Positions 36,701-46,510 of a DNA stretch of 64,000 nucleotides are shown here, piece after piece. The stretch covers positions 62,001 to 126,000 of the forward strand of contig JACTAT010000330.1 of the NCBI GenBank assembly GCA_014526335.1, written 5' to 3'. The DNA is from Chrysaora quinquecirrha. Taxonomy: Eukaryota > Cnidaria > Scyphozoa > Semaeostomeae > Pelagiidae. The notes beneath the pieces were generated by a model, which was not told the origin of the DNA, searched no databases, and saw nothing but the letters and a program-made list of their open reading frames with translations. Every line of letters begins with the position of its first letter. Position 1 is the first letter of the stretch. The translations under genes were made by a program, and so were the position numbers.

Positions 36701-39700
36701 ATGCACCAAAGCATCGGTTTGTTCTGTAGACCATCTGCCACTAGCTTGACCATCAGTAACTTCTGCTTGGGTTTCTCCAACTTCCTCCGTCTGTCTTCTC
36801 GAAATTTGAGGGGTTGATTCTCTCTGGCCGGGAATAGGAACCATTGATCAATATTGAATAGGGGAGATCGGTCGATACGTGTTGTAGAAAGAAGGGGGAA
36901 ATTGTGTTGGCCTTTGAATTGGTGTGAAATCGAAATTATTAAATCGAGGAAGATTTCTTTCAAACAACGGAGTGCTTGTTCTTGAAACAAATTGAAATGA
37001 CGTAGTCGATGGTGTTGCTCGGCGCCGTTCTTCTGTTGGATGTTCTATATCATCATCTTCTTGAACATTTGAAAAATAGTTTTCGTTCAAAAGTCTTCTA
37101 AAATGCGCCATTGCTATGCTACAAGTGAAACTGTATCGAACTAGATGTACTCATTCAAATTTATCAATAGCGATGCGGTGGACCGTTAATCCTTTTGCAA
37201 ATTCATGTGGACATATAATAATTTTGGAATAGTTTTCAAATCAAGCCGGATGCACGAAGCCTGCGGTTGGAAAAGCTTGCTAATTACTTTTTCAAGCTGT
37301 AGTGTACATGGGGCCTTAATCCATTCTTTCACTTTTACTCCAGGAAAAAGTGAATTTGAAGCAAAATGTGCTGCATTAGCTCTTCTGAAACAAGTACAAT
37401 ACAGGTCATTGCACACGGAGACGATTCCCTTACTCAAGATGTCCGCTATCTTTCAACAAAGTGTTGCGTCAACCCAGACCGCTTTGAAAAGGTAAATATA
37501 GGTTTTCTTTAGTAAACAGGCATCATAGAATGTCCAAGATATAAAGTTTACATTTTCTTCCTTGGACTCCACTTTATTGTGTAGCTCCTCAAAAGGGAAT
37601 GGCCAGCTAGCAGCCTACAGATCACTTCGGTAGAATTCTTCGAAATCGCAAGATAGCTATCAATCTTTCGATGCGAAAATCCTATAAAGCACCCAAAAAT
37701 TAGTCTAGGTGCAAAGTTTTACTATCTCAGCGCGTGTATTATCGATTCTACGAGCGTCCAAAGTTTACGATTTTATAAGGGCTTTGACCGCGTGGGGTAA
37801 AAAGTTTCACCAAGTTCATTTTTTGCGGTCAAAGCCAGGAACTTTGAATGCTCATAAAATTAGGAACACAAGCGCTAGAACAGTGATATTTTGTACCTAG
37901 ACTAAGTTCTGGCTGCTTTATAAGATTTTCATATCGAAAACTCGATATCATGTGATTTCGAAAAATTTTAATGCTGTCTGACGTCATGCCGAAGTTATCT
38001 ATTCCTGGTTAGCTTGTATAAAGCCTATCTTACTTTTTCAATGACAAGTAGCCTGGATTTTCCACAGGACGGCAATCCGCTCTTTTGACGATTCTTCCTT
38101 CGAATGCAAATTGTGGGTCATCTAAGCAAGTAAAAGAAAAGAATATGTTAAATCACAAAATTCAGAATTTTTCTGACACTATAGACCTTTACGGTGATTA
38201 CGGAAATGCTGACATAGAGAGTTTTTTATGAAAAATTAGTATTAAGCACCTAAAATTTAGTCTAGGTGCAAAGTTGTACTATCTCAGCTCTTGTGTTATC
38301 AATTTTACGAGTGTTCAAAGTTTACAAATTTATAATTGCTTAGGTCCTGGGCAAATGAACTGAACATGCCACTGAACATTGCTGAAGATTTTTAGCCTCT
38401 TTTTCATGCAGTTTTTTGGCACTAGATTCAAGATTTTTAATTGAAAATCAGGGGTGGCGCCAGGTGGGGGCTAGGGGGGGCTACAGCCCCCTTGTCGGGG
38501 AACTCTAGCCCCCTCATCGGGGAAAATCCTACCGCTGTCGGGGAAGTGCCGATGGGTGACTTCTTTTTGTCACTTTGACGTCTTTTCCGGTTTTTGATAA
38601 AGTTAAGATGGAATCTGAGGGGAGATTCGGCACTAAGAATCTAACTATTATGCAAGGAATATATAGCCTTTGCAGACCTTTCTCTTGTTGAAAAAGGCAC
38701 CCTATACCGTAAAGTTGAAGTTGCAATATTCACGTGTTTGTTAAAATGAAAGAAGGAACATGAAGCCCAGTCATCGGAAAGGTGAATCTTTGAGGTAGAG
38801 CGTCTAAGTGCCTGTCTCTTTAGCTGAATGTGAGAGAAATTTCAATTCGATGCGTCTAATAAAGAATCACTTGCGAACAGTTACGAAATAATATCGCCTT
38901 CACAGTTTTAGGTGTTAGGGTTCCACAGAGAAAGACAGGGGGCGGATTTAGAGGGGGCTACGGCCCTTCTATTTTTTGATAACCAACTAAAAACTGTCTA
39001 GCGTTTCGTGTGCGAAATGAGTGATTGTATTAGGAAATTATGCCCCCAGATGTTTGGAAATCGCATCTAAGGGAATCTAGAATTCAAATTCTTCTTGGGG
39101 AGTACCCCCAGACTCCCTCTGTGGCTGCACACCATCAGCCTTTTCTGAATCGGCCTTCAGCCAACTTATCGGCCAACTTGCCCCTGAAATGGGAAGCAGA
39201 ATTAATCTGGAAATGGTTGTCAATAGATTCAAAGCTATGCACCGTTATGAACCAATAAAGACCAATGCGACCTGAAGATAAGGAATCTGCTCAAGCATAG
39301 ATAAGAGTGTTTTTACGTTATACAGTAAGCCCCTCGTCGGGGAAACTAGCCCCCTTTTCGGGAAAAGCCTAGCGCCACCCCTGATTGAAAAATTGACAAA
39401 GTTGCTGCCAAGCACTAGCTAATTTCGTCGTTTGAGTGATCAAATGAACTGAACATACTACCACTGAACAAATTTTGTTCAGCATTTAGACTCTGACCAA
39501 ACATTCACTGAACAATATTCAGTGACTGAAGAAGGAGGAAAAATGAACTAGATTTTCCACTGAACTTCAATTTTGGATGATGTTCAGTGAAATGTTCAGT
39601 TCATCCAGGGCCCTAAATAGAGTGGGGGAAAAATTTTTGCAAACTTTACTTTTTGCGATCAAAGCCTTTATAGAATTTGGAACTATGAATGTCAATACAA

Positions 39701-42700
39701 TTAAGGAAACAAGCACTAGGAAAGTGAAACTTTGAACCTAGACTAAATTTTGGATCCTTTATATGATTTTTACACCAAAAACTTGCTATCATGCGATTTT
39801 AAAAAAATTTCAATGCAATCGGCTGCTTACCTAAAAGGTCTAAACAAAAAAATAGGCAATTAAAACACTGCTGGAGAACCTATGTTCTCCGATTTGACAA
39901 TTGATTTATCAAAGTTTATTATTTGTGAGGGATTTTCACTCTCGAAAAGGTGTACAAGATCCCTATTGAAATAACCGGAGTTTTAGGGGGTTTCCGTGAA
40001 ATCAGTAGATTACACTCACCATCTGCAATACTTTTTTCTTGACTGTCTAAAAACAAACAAACAAAGAATACAAACAGCAAAATTCATAAACAAAGAAATT
40101 GTATGATTAACCCTATTTAAATTGGGGTATTTTGGACCAACTTTGCTCTTGGGGGCTTTTTTGCCCCCTAGTTATCTCAGAAACTATACGAATTACGATA
40201 ACCAAATTTGGAACAAAGAATCTCCTGGTAATGAGTTGATCGATGGGTGTTAGATTCTGATTGGTCATCTAACTGAAGAGAAGAAACATGAATTCTTTTG
40301 ACTGCTTTCCAAATATGGGCATTGTTTAGTCAGGAGACTCTTTTAATTGTCAAAAAGTGGATGTCTTCATGTAGAGTATAAAATGTTTGTAAAGGTCAGC
40401 CATTTTCACCCTTAAGAATGTTGCCATTCTCAGGCTATTTTTCATTGTTTCTTCCCACTTGTACAGGAAGGGTAAATATCATAGAACTGAATTGAGACGA
40501 AGAGTACTAGTGAAAAATCAGACTCTTCTAACGTCAATGATAATTGCATTTTGAGTAAGAGAATGGTAAGAAAGAAAAAATAAAGTGGAATAAAACAGTA
40601 AAGATTCCAAGTAAAATGTTTTTCGTAGCTAAATACCCGATTCAAAACAATTTCAGAAGTAGTTTCGCGAGTTCTGCGTTTTGGTTTCTCGCCCTATACC
40701 GTGGGGACAAAACGCGGAACTCGATTTCGTGGAAAATAAATTTCACGGGTTCCACGGATTCCGCGGGTTCCGTGTTTTGGACATGGCCGAATTGACAGTG
40801 AGACAATGAGGGATTTAAGTAGCTGCTCTGTTCTATACAGGAAAAACCCGAACATAATAAACTACTTTTTGAACACAGCCTGCTAAGGTTATGTGGTGTA
40901 TGCCATAAACTGGGGTGGATGTTCTTTAAAGGAAGGTACAAAGCATGTGAAAGGAAAAATAAAGCACTGTTTAAGGTTTAGCAACTCTAGCATTCACCTG
41001 CTTCTCAATATTCTCAATGCAATGTTTGTGGAGTCCATGAAAGACTCAAGCAAAAGTTGCATTTAACCCATGTGAATTATCCTTGTCTTCTCAATTTAGG
41101 AGCCTCTTTGAACACCAGGCTAAATTTGCTCATTTGGTAGAGTTTATATGATTTTAAGAGGTTGTAAATGAATTGTACAAACAATTGTAAATGACTGTTT
41201 TCAAATATAAATACCTGGTGATGATTCTGAGAAAACAGCCAGAGATTGAGATACATCTGACATCAATAATCTATGATCACGTGGCAAAGGAATTCCATCT
41301 ATGCTTCCGAGTTTTGATAGATAATCAGACAGTTCAAATGTGACCTAAAATATTGGTTGACGTCATAATTCCCAAACATGAGACAAAGGGTTTGAGATAA
41401 TGTCAACAATTTTACTTAAAATACCATGACATACCTGTTTTCCATGGGCCCTAAAACAAAGAACAAACTCATTTTAAAATTCATTAGACAACAAAAAGCA
41501 TGCTAAAACCGCATTACTACTACCCAAGTGCTTTCACGTTCAGAAATTAATGTGTGTGCTGCAAGCAGAAGCGCACATGATCAGTGTTGGGGGCGCAAAA
41601 AGATTTCATTTCATTAGTCAAAGTTATGAAGTTTTAATGAACTCAAGAAATCTAAAAGAGGGGGGCTTTGGGATTTCACGGGTTGCGGGTTTGGCCGATT
41701 TTGCCCTCGGGTATTGGGGTTTTTCCAAAAAATTGTGCGGGTTTTCGCGTCAAGTATATTTAACGGGCAACGGGTTTTGCCATTTTTTAAGCTCGGGTTT
41801 TGGGTATTATGGCAAAAATTTGCGAGTTTTCTGGTTTCAAGCCTCACAAAGGATATCCATGTGTAAAAATCTTAAAACAGTTGTTAGAACTAAGGTCATC
41901 CAGGTTTTCGGGTTCGCCCTAATTTTCTTTCAGGTTTTCGGGGTTTTGAGTAAAATGCATTTTAAAATCAGCAGGATATAAAACACTTTTCATAAGGATG
42001 GAAATTCAGTATTCTGAAGCATTACACATTATGTGGTCTCATGGTATTTTCTATTTCCTGGTAGCATTTTAGTTTCGAATTATGATGAGTGGGGTAAAGC
42101 AATTGATTCACTTTTTAAGAATAATATTACTCTTGTCAATTAACCCTTCCACCTCTGCCAACATGTTTTCGTGTTTTGATTTGAATACCTTTGAAATCCA
42201 CCAACACTTACTGACATTATAAGTTGGAGGCTCAGCGTCAGAGCCTCCGCTCCAAAACCCCCTTTCATCACACTCATAGATTTGCTCATTGTTATCGTTT
42301 TCTATCATTTATTTAATGGTGAGGCAAGTTGACTTGACAGATGGGGTGAGTTGACTTTGAAGGTGGGGTGAGATGACTTGAAAGAGGTCTGACTTGACCA
42401 TGTTAGGGTGGGGCAAGTTGGTAGTGGGGCGAGTTGAACTGTTACCATACCTTGCTGCCCCCCTTTGTTATTGACAATATCATATACAATAAAACAGTTA
42501 TTCATAATCAGAACACGGTTATTTTCCATCTTTGTGAAAATGTAACTATATAAGGTTCTGCATCACAATAGCATCACCAATAAAATTGACATCACTTTGA
42601 AAAACGCTATCTTCTATCTAACACAAACATCCAATTATCGCACAAAACATCTAATTTCTTTGCAATTTTGCCTTTTCATTTTCAAGCATATTCTCTATTT

Positions 42701-43206
42701 GGATTCAAACTTCAAAAAATTCAAAATAGCAACAAGCCAGCACAACATGAAAAGTCCAAAAGTTTTGGCAAAACAAAGAAAACACGCAAAATTTTGTTGA
42801 CAATTTCGTCTTCTGAAGCTAAGCAGAGCAAAAAAAGGAATAACAGATGAACATACTTGTCAATTTTGAGGCTTCCTACAATGCCAGAAGCATCTGCTTT
42901 GCTCCATGTTTCTGAAACATATTTTGGAACCTGCGGAATGTTGATAAAAAACACCAGAATAAATACTGACTGTTATAAAACAAAACAACAAAAAGGGCCT
43001 AGACCCTTACAGAACTTTTTTTCAAGGTTGCTAAACTCCCTATATTATTGCCCATTGTCGCTGTTCTCTGAGCCTGGACTTTTAAAAATCTTGAAATAAT
43101 TTAGCGCATCCTGTAAGAATACAAGAATCTTTCCTACCTTTACCAACCAGATACTCCTGGACAAACCAGTGCAGTCAACGCTACTTCCCTCCTTCTCGGT
43201 CGCCAT
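30716..43206 (-). CDS. GTF2F2: Transcription initiation factor TFIIF subunit beta (RAP30), nine exons, complete
   Basis: RAP30 pairs with RAP74 to form TFIIF, which escorts RNA polymerase II into the preinitiation complex in the nucleus. Minus-strand exons: 43138..43206, 42857..42930, 41435..41450 (16 nt), 41215..41344, 40020..40046 (27 nt), 38034..38121, 33219..33321, 32373..32516, 30716..30838. All have GT-AG borders, the phases agree, and they total 774 nt, i.e. 257 residues (human about 249). Landmarks: MATEKEG start, WLVK-VPKYVSETW, VTFELSDYLSK, GRIVKRADCRP, PGTNFKPVKDHKFN, EEGKRARA-like DEGKRARAEREEVLD, SAFEKHQYYSLKDLV of the winged-helix domain, and HKNTWELKPEYRHY near the C-terminus. 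The start was chosen at 43206; an in-frame upstream Met exists at 43239. Introns contain Harbinger, pogo-like, hAT-like and palindromic repeats. Confidence 0.96.
31728..32059. mobile_element. Pogo/Tigger-like MITE with TA target duplication
   Basis: Termini CAGTAGTTATTCGATTATCC and the inverse of CAGTAGTTGTTCGATTATCC differ by a single base over 20 bp. TA flanks both ends (31726-31727 and 32060-32061). CAGTA...ATTATCCG ends are typical of pogo-group mariner relatives. The left end repeats CGATTATCCGG three times. Length 332 bp, no coding sequence, in the last GTF2F2 intron. Confidence 0.88.
32080..32325. repeat. Dispersed palindromic element, CAAACGATCAAACA family
   Basis: The right end carries AACCATGTTTGATCGTTGG, the inverse of the family's left end. 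The left end is a diverged GGACCTGGTTAACAACCAAAG. It starts about 20 bp after the pogo-like MITE and stops about 50 bp before GTF2F2 exon 8. Confidence 0.5.
34060..34290 (-). repeat. Exon-like dispersed repeat, minus-oriented copy
   Basis: Read on the minus strand, this copy aligns without gaps over about 44 codons with the copies at 16285-16495 and 37321-37500: KDCCTTSSNATKIPVIECR, a stop, then DSLTHDV. Its upstream flank, toward 34375, also matches the flank of the 16.3-kb copy, so homology exceeds the exon-like core. The Harbinger element separates it from its inverted partner. Confidence 0.6.
34666..35952 (+). CDS. Harbinger transposase (HARBI1-like DDE endonuclease)
   Basis: This intact 428-residue frame belongs to the DDE_Tnp_4 superfamily. 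An N-terminal region of about 130 residues precedes a helix-turn-helix-like segment (VAVCLWWLAHGGSYVNVGQR). The catalytic domain contains FGAIDGTHVKI with a likely first Asp at 204, GSVHDARMLR with the second at 254, and SQARVSIERAFGVLKGRWRI with the Glu near 331. Family knowledge: such proteins cut and paste elements with help from the element's Myb-like partner, which imports or targets them. No stops or frame breaks. The start at 34666 gives MDDHQAFQLF and lies about 290 bp inside the left terminus. Confidence 0.95.
   Translation: MDDHQAFQLFAIIFLLLEANRQRRYRRFFLYMYMCQRLRNTQAQLLAIEHFLSLYQRRRAWVYHRRNCEFMDYQTIDFNANLVLDPNYWQVNFRVSKDTSDYLCNLVHDYMVKEVTHLRETIPVPKRVAVCLWWLAHGGSYVNVGQRFGISSSIVGRITKDFIGALVHLKRNFMHWPRDEVECQSTIQSFARISPLPNIFGAIDGTHVKIAAPEKSTVDFFDRRQQYSIACQGVCDGAMKFLSVSASYPGSVHDARMLRNSWLFNAANNEDVLAAPQWPLNENITLKPYLVGYAASPLFRWLMKPFPYSKNMAEDQKAFNLALSQARVSIERAFGVLKGRWRILLNKVSLEPSFVADLVVACAVLHNICQERKEPEETILDPYAEEMFEENGPLYRDRAPESAGGKIRDLLLEFVNTVANNESTFLET
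36169..37111 (-). pseudogene. Harbinger Myb/SANT-like DNA-binding protein, with one stop and one frame break
   Basis: The minus-strand partner gene begins MAHFRRLLNENYF at 37111. It runs to an in-frame TGA at 36848-36850, then continues in the same frame from 36844 through a Myb_DNA-bind_4-like domain (ASGRWSTEQTDALVHAWREC, then KKLRNLKDRYKEAV). Near 36300-36420 the coding signal moves to another frame that ends with LMDCLSRMQEQQNESMIKF, the Glu/Gln-rich C-terminal helix usual for these proteins. Either the copy is decaying, or the TGA and shift are removed by splicing not evident here. The intact transposase next door argues the damage is recent. Confidence 0.8.
37321..37500 (+). repeat. Exon-like dispersed repeat, plus-oriented copy
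   Basis: The plus strand reads KMCCISSSETSTIQVI, then GDDSLTQDVRYL, then CVNPDRFEK, preceded by an AG and followed directly by GTAAATAT, like an internal exon. It aligns codon for codon with the plus copy at 16.3 kb. It is the inverted partner of 34060-34290. Confidence 0.6.
37670..37960. repeat. Palindromic dispersed repeat
   Basis: Arms around TAGTCTAGGTGCAAAG and the diverged inverse flank a centre containing GGGCTTTGACC and GGTCAAAGCC. The element is intronic to GTF2F2 and just downstream of exon 6. A second copy begins at 38225. Confidence 0.65.
38341..39613. mobile_element. Element with TAGG(T/G)CC...ATGAACTGAACAT ends, split by a hAT MITE
   Basis: The left end TAGGTCCTGGGCAAATGAAC matches the inverse of the right end, TTCATCCAGGGCCCTA, with small gaps. 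The words CTGAACAT and TTCAGTGAA recur in both halves. No transposase. The inner element occupies 38449-39383. No clear target duplication was found for the outer element. Confidence 0.6.
38449..39383. mobile_element. hAT-type non-autonomous element, CAGGGGTGGCGCC ends
   Basis: Ends CAGGGGTGGCGCCAGG and CCTAGCGCCACCCCTG are near-perfect inverses. The flanks ATTGAAAA(T) and ATTGAAAA give an 8-bp duplication with one extra T at the left. Close to each end are repeats of AGCCCCCTNNTCGGGGAA. Length about 935 bp, no transposase. Confidence 0.8.
40107..40260. mobile_element. PiggyBac-type MITE, left end only
   Basis: TTAACCCTATTTAAATTGGGG, a G/C palindrome (GGGGGCTTTTTTGCCCCC), then CTAGTTATCTCAG match the left end of the complete element at 53756. 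No right end (AGGGTTAA) was found nearby, so this copy is truncated. Confidence 0.6.
42300..42450. repeat. Short degenerate repeats (GGGGTGAGTTGACTT type)
   Basis: Several imperfect units of about 20 bp around GGGGTGAGTTGACTTG occur in a row inside a GTF2F2 intron. Non-coding. Confidence 0.5.
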
Positions 43207-43991
43207 TTTCTTTTTCGATTTTCTTTCTGTGAGATTCAATTCAATTCAATCAAAATCAAATAGATGAAGCAAAAGGGTTTAAATACAGGTTAAATCGAAA
43301 TTTAAGCTGAGTTAAAACAACTAGGACGTTAGCTTAAATTGGTGTTGTTGTTGTTGCTAGTTCAGGTTGGGTTGTTCTTTGAGTTGTCCATTCCACATGT
43401 TCGGTTGGCTTGGCTTTGAAGTGTTGCAGTTTGGAAGGTTGGCTTACAGATTGCAAACAATTATAGCTTGCCGCAGGCTGTCCTGTGTGATTTCACTCCT
43501 AGTCATCAACACCCCGTAGTATAGCCGCGCCGCATTTCCATAGAAAGAAGCAGTAGGTATTTTGCTATATTTTAATATTCGGTGCTCGGTGTGAGCAATT
43601 CATTCTGTGTGGTTCGCGGACATGCTGCAGTTTGCTCGATCATCCTCCCCCCTCCCTATCCCTGTTTTGGTTTTTGAGTTCATGGTTTGTTTTGTATTTG
43701 ATTTCTTCAGTAATCTTTCTGTTGAACAGGTGCATCGGTCCGGAAATTTGGAAATGTCGGTTTCAATCACCGACCGTACAAGCTTTTAGGTAGGCAGGCA
43801 ACAAAGGGCTGGTGCATCGCACGCCCAGTTTCCTGCATTTAGATTTAGATTGTATAGTAGTATTAGTATAAACAAGTAGTTGAAATAGTAGAACGATAAC
43901 CTTATGAGGTCTGCGTGTTGTGTTTGTGTACTATTTAAGTTTTAATCTCAGTTAATTGCCACTGATCTCTAAAAAAAGGAGCTGATGTGGC
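43207..43991. other. GTF2F2 upstream region; no other gene recognised
   Basis: The GTF2F2 promoter and 5' untranslated region should lie here on the minus strand. The stretch has no obvious coding exon; the plus-strand frame at 43607-43789 is not recognisable. Confidence 0.35.
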
Positions 43992-44325
43992 CAGTGGCGT
44001 AACGCACAGTGTGCACCTTTAAACACAAAATTAAGGGCCCCCAAAATATTTGGCCCCAAATGGGGCCCCCGCGAAATTTTGGATAAGCGTTTTTTTAGAA
44101 AGATTCACATTAGGGTACTTAAAATAGAACTTCCTAGAAATCTTCTATTTAACCTGATTTTATATCTTGATAATTGTTTTTTTGATGTTGGTTTTGTTGG
44201 TTTGTTTGAAGATTGTATAACCCTTTAAAAAAATTTGCATTTAAAGGCAATCTTGGTGTGTAAACTTATTTTTAAAAAAAGGGGCCCCAAACCACTATGC
44301 TCCACACTGCTCTGTTACGCCACTG
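43992..44325. mobile_element. hAT-type MITE with 8-bp target duplication
   Basis: Ends CAGTGGCGTAACGCACAGTG and CACTGCTCTGTTACGCCACTG are near inverses. Both flanks are GATGTGGC (43984-43991 and 44326-44333). Interior runs of GGGGCCCC lie near both ends. Length 334 bp, non-coding. Confidence 0.93.
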
Positions 44326-44696
44326 GATGTGGCTCTGAGCGCCGCAAAATGGGCGAGGAAGGAAATCGGCGACTTATGGTCCATCCGTAAAATGGGCGAC
44401 TTGGTATATTATGAAACATTTTTCGCTGAAGTTCTTGTTGACTGAATCGTAGATACTTAGTCGTGCTGGCTCCAATAAATTGATTGATGACTTTGAAGAA
44501 AATCGACTTTTACTTTGGAATTCTATCCAGAACTCACTTTGAATTTTTTTTTCATTATTTTTCATTTAAGACGCTATATCTTAAGATACATGGTCTACAA
44601 TGCTAACAAAAAGATACAAAATACAGTATTAGTTACAAACAGTTCAATTAATCAATAATCCATAAAAGGCAAAAAAATTGTTATTCTAATTACCTT

Positions 44697-44815
44697 ATCG
44701 GCCCTTTTTACGCCAGCCCTAAATTAACGCCGGCCGTTTTTACGCCGGCCCTAATTCCGCCGGCCTTAAAATGTGCTTTAACGCCATTTAGGGCCGTGTT
44801 TTACGCCACTCGAAG
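44697..44815. repeat. Short tandem motif TTTTACGCCGGCCCT
   Basis: About five imperfect copies of a unit close to TTTTTACGCCGGCCCTAA follow one another. The CG-rich motif stands out in an A+T-rich setting. No coding meaning seen. Confidence 0.6.
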
Positions 44816-45229
44816 AACAAGGAAAAACAACAATATATTTTTACGCACTGTTGCGTCTATTATTACTTTTTGTGTTCGAAGAATTTGGGGTGGCGTGTCA
44901 CTAACTAACTAACTCACTCACTCACACACTAACCAACGCTTGAACAATGGAAAACGTGTAACAATAGTATAAGCATCTCAATAATGCCATTAGGGCCATT
45001 GTCTCGGCCATTTATGCGCAATTTGCGGTTAGTTGTTCACAATTCGGCCTGCAAGCACTTTTGTCAATCTGGGGTCATGTGACAATTGACTCATCCTTGT
45101 TTACTAAATGGAACTGGAAAATTGCCACCTTGCTTTGGTAAATGACATTTCAGGCATTCTCAACATTTATCAAAGAGTTTTGCCAAAGAGCGGCAATTTC
45201 AAAACAGTTTTCAAAACAAATCGTCATTA

Positions 45230-45800
45230 TTATTATCCTCACGATGAAAATCATAATAATAATAATAATAATGATAATAATAATCATCATCATCAGCATC
45301 ATGATTACCATCACCACCATTGACGGTGTGCAACATCTAAAGGAAAGCTACCACCACCACAACCAACCTTACAACCATCACCTTGACCACCCCTATCACC
45401 ACCACCACAACCACCCCTTCAGCACCACAACCACCTCTACCACCACCACCAACCCACCATACCACCACAATCACCCCTACCAACCAGCATCATGATCACC
45501 CCTATCACCACAACCGCAACCAGCCCTACAACCATCACGTCGACCTCCCCTATCACCACCACCGGAACCACCCCTACAACCATCACCTCGACCACCCTTA
45601 TCACCACCACCACAACCACCCCTACAACCATCACCACGATCACAACCACCACAACCACCCCTTCAGCACCACAACCACCTCTACCACCACCACCATACCC
45701 ACCATACAACCACAATCACCCCTACCAACCAGCATCATGATCATCTTGTTCATCAACATCATCATCATAACCACCACCATTATCACCATAATCATTATCG
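45230..45800. repeat. CCA/ATC-rich tract with a higher-order duplication of about 242 bp
   Basis: The tract starts with AAT/ATC triplets, passes into long CCACCAC and CCTAYAACCATCACC arrays, and ends in ATC triplets. A block beginning CCCCTTCAGCACCACAACC and ending CCAACCAGCATCATGATC occurs at about 45414-45495 and again at 45656-45740. The plus strand is almost free of G over hundreds of bases. Open frames (His/Pro/Thr-rich) are a by-product of composition. Confidence 0.85.
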
Positions 45801-45855
45801 TCATCGTTGTGCATACCGATGAACATATTTCATCATTTGACCGAAATAGTTACTC

Positions 45856-46234
45856 TTAGGTGCCTAATTGCTGTTGGGGTCGGAATTGCTGGGGGTTAGG
45901 TGGGGGCTGGAACTTAGACCAAAATGTAATTGGCGGGGGTTGGAATAAACGGGGGTCGGAATTTGCTTGACAAGTGTTGTCTCAAAACTGCTGAAACGCA
46001 TTGCGAACGGGCCTTATAGTACTTATAAGGCAAGAAAATCCAAAGTTCTAACAAATAATAGAGAGTAAAAGTGAAACTTCACACTTAGAAGGTCCCAGCA
46101 GACTAAGTAAGAAATATCAACATTAATTTCAATGCAGATCTTAATAAGCGGGGTCCTAATAAGAGCGGGGGGGGTTGGAAATTTTCAAAAAATTAATTAG
46201 CGGCGGAGGGACGGTAGTTAGCCTTTGCACCTAA
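45856..46234. mobile_element. MITE with TTAGGTGCCTAATT inverted termini, copy 2
   Basis: It begins TTAGGTGCCTAATT and ends with a diverged inverse (GCCTTTGCACCTAA). G-rich terminal zones contain GGGGGTTGGAAT-like words. It is inverted relative to copy 1 at 868-1234. The TSP1 exon follows directly. Confidence 0.65.
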
Positions 46235-46407
46235 AGAAGGAGAGAAAAGAAGAAAAAGACATTACTCGCATCCTGAATTGGGCAGAGTGGTCATCCTGCT
46301 TTACAGAATGTGGAATTGGGCTGTATTTTCGTGCAGAAAAATGTCAATTAGAGGAATGTTGTTTTGCAAAACATGAAGCGCGAACGTGTGATTACTGTGA
46401 ATTTCAT
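46235..46407 (+). CDS. Thrombospondin type-1 domain exon (isolated)
   Basis: A plus-strand open stretch contains WAEWSSCFTECGIGLYFRAE followed by KCQLEECC and ARTCDYC, the W-W-C-C-G-R-C pattern of a thrombospondin type-1 repeat, an extracellular domain. It ends at a good donor (CAT then GTATGA at 46408). The acceptor is uncertain because the MITE ends at 46234; AAGAAG before GAG at about 46240 is one possibility. Partner exons were not found, so this may be one exon of a larger extracellular protein or a relic. Confidence 0.6.
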
Positions 46408-46510
46408 GTATGAATATTCATACATTTACTTTCGCTAAGATACCAATTGATTTATACTGGAATTCTTAGTCTTGTAACTTTTTCATTTTGAAAATGTATT
46501 GCATTTTCTT

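Larger units (their letters stand above)
34376..37315. mobile_element. PIF/Harbinger DNA transposon, nearly intact
   Basis: Perfect 19-bp inverted termini GGCCCCATGTACACTACAG bound a 2940-bp element with two opposed genes, the usual Harbinger plan: a DDE transposase (34666-35952, plus) and a Myb/SANT-like DNA-binding protein (37111 down to 36169, minus). Flanking triplets are ATA and TTA, so a 3-bp TWA duplication is not exact. It lies inside the GTF2F2 intron between exons 6 and 7, and between two inverted exon-like repeats. Confidence 0.93.
38225..39790. repeat. Palindromic dispersed repeat split by nested insertions
   Basis: Left half 38225-38340 (TAGTCTAGGTGCAAAG) and right half 39614-39790 (CGATCAAAGCC, CCTAGACTAAATTTTGG) are the two arms of the same palindromic repeat. 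The DNA at 38341-39613 is inserted in between. It lies in the GTF2F2 intron between exons 5 and 6. Confidence 0.65.

Noticed and set aside
41550..41981. 143-codon plus-strand frame as a gene
   Set aside because: Lies in a GTF2F2 intron in a G/T-rich low-complexity stretch (CGGGTTTT words) with no recognisable domain.
45383..45859. His/Pro/Thr-rich open frames as proteins
   Set aside because: They are forced by CCA/ATC repeat composition and overlap in several frames and on both strands.
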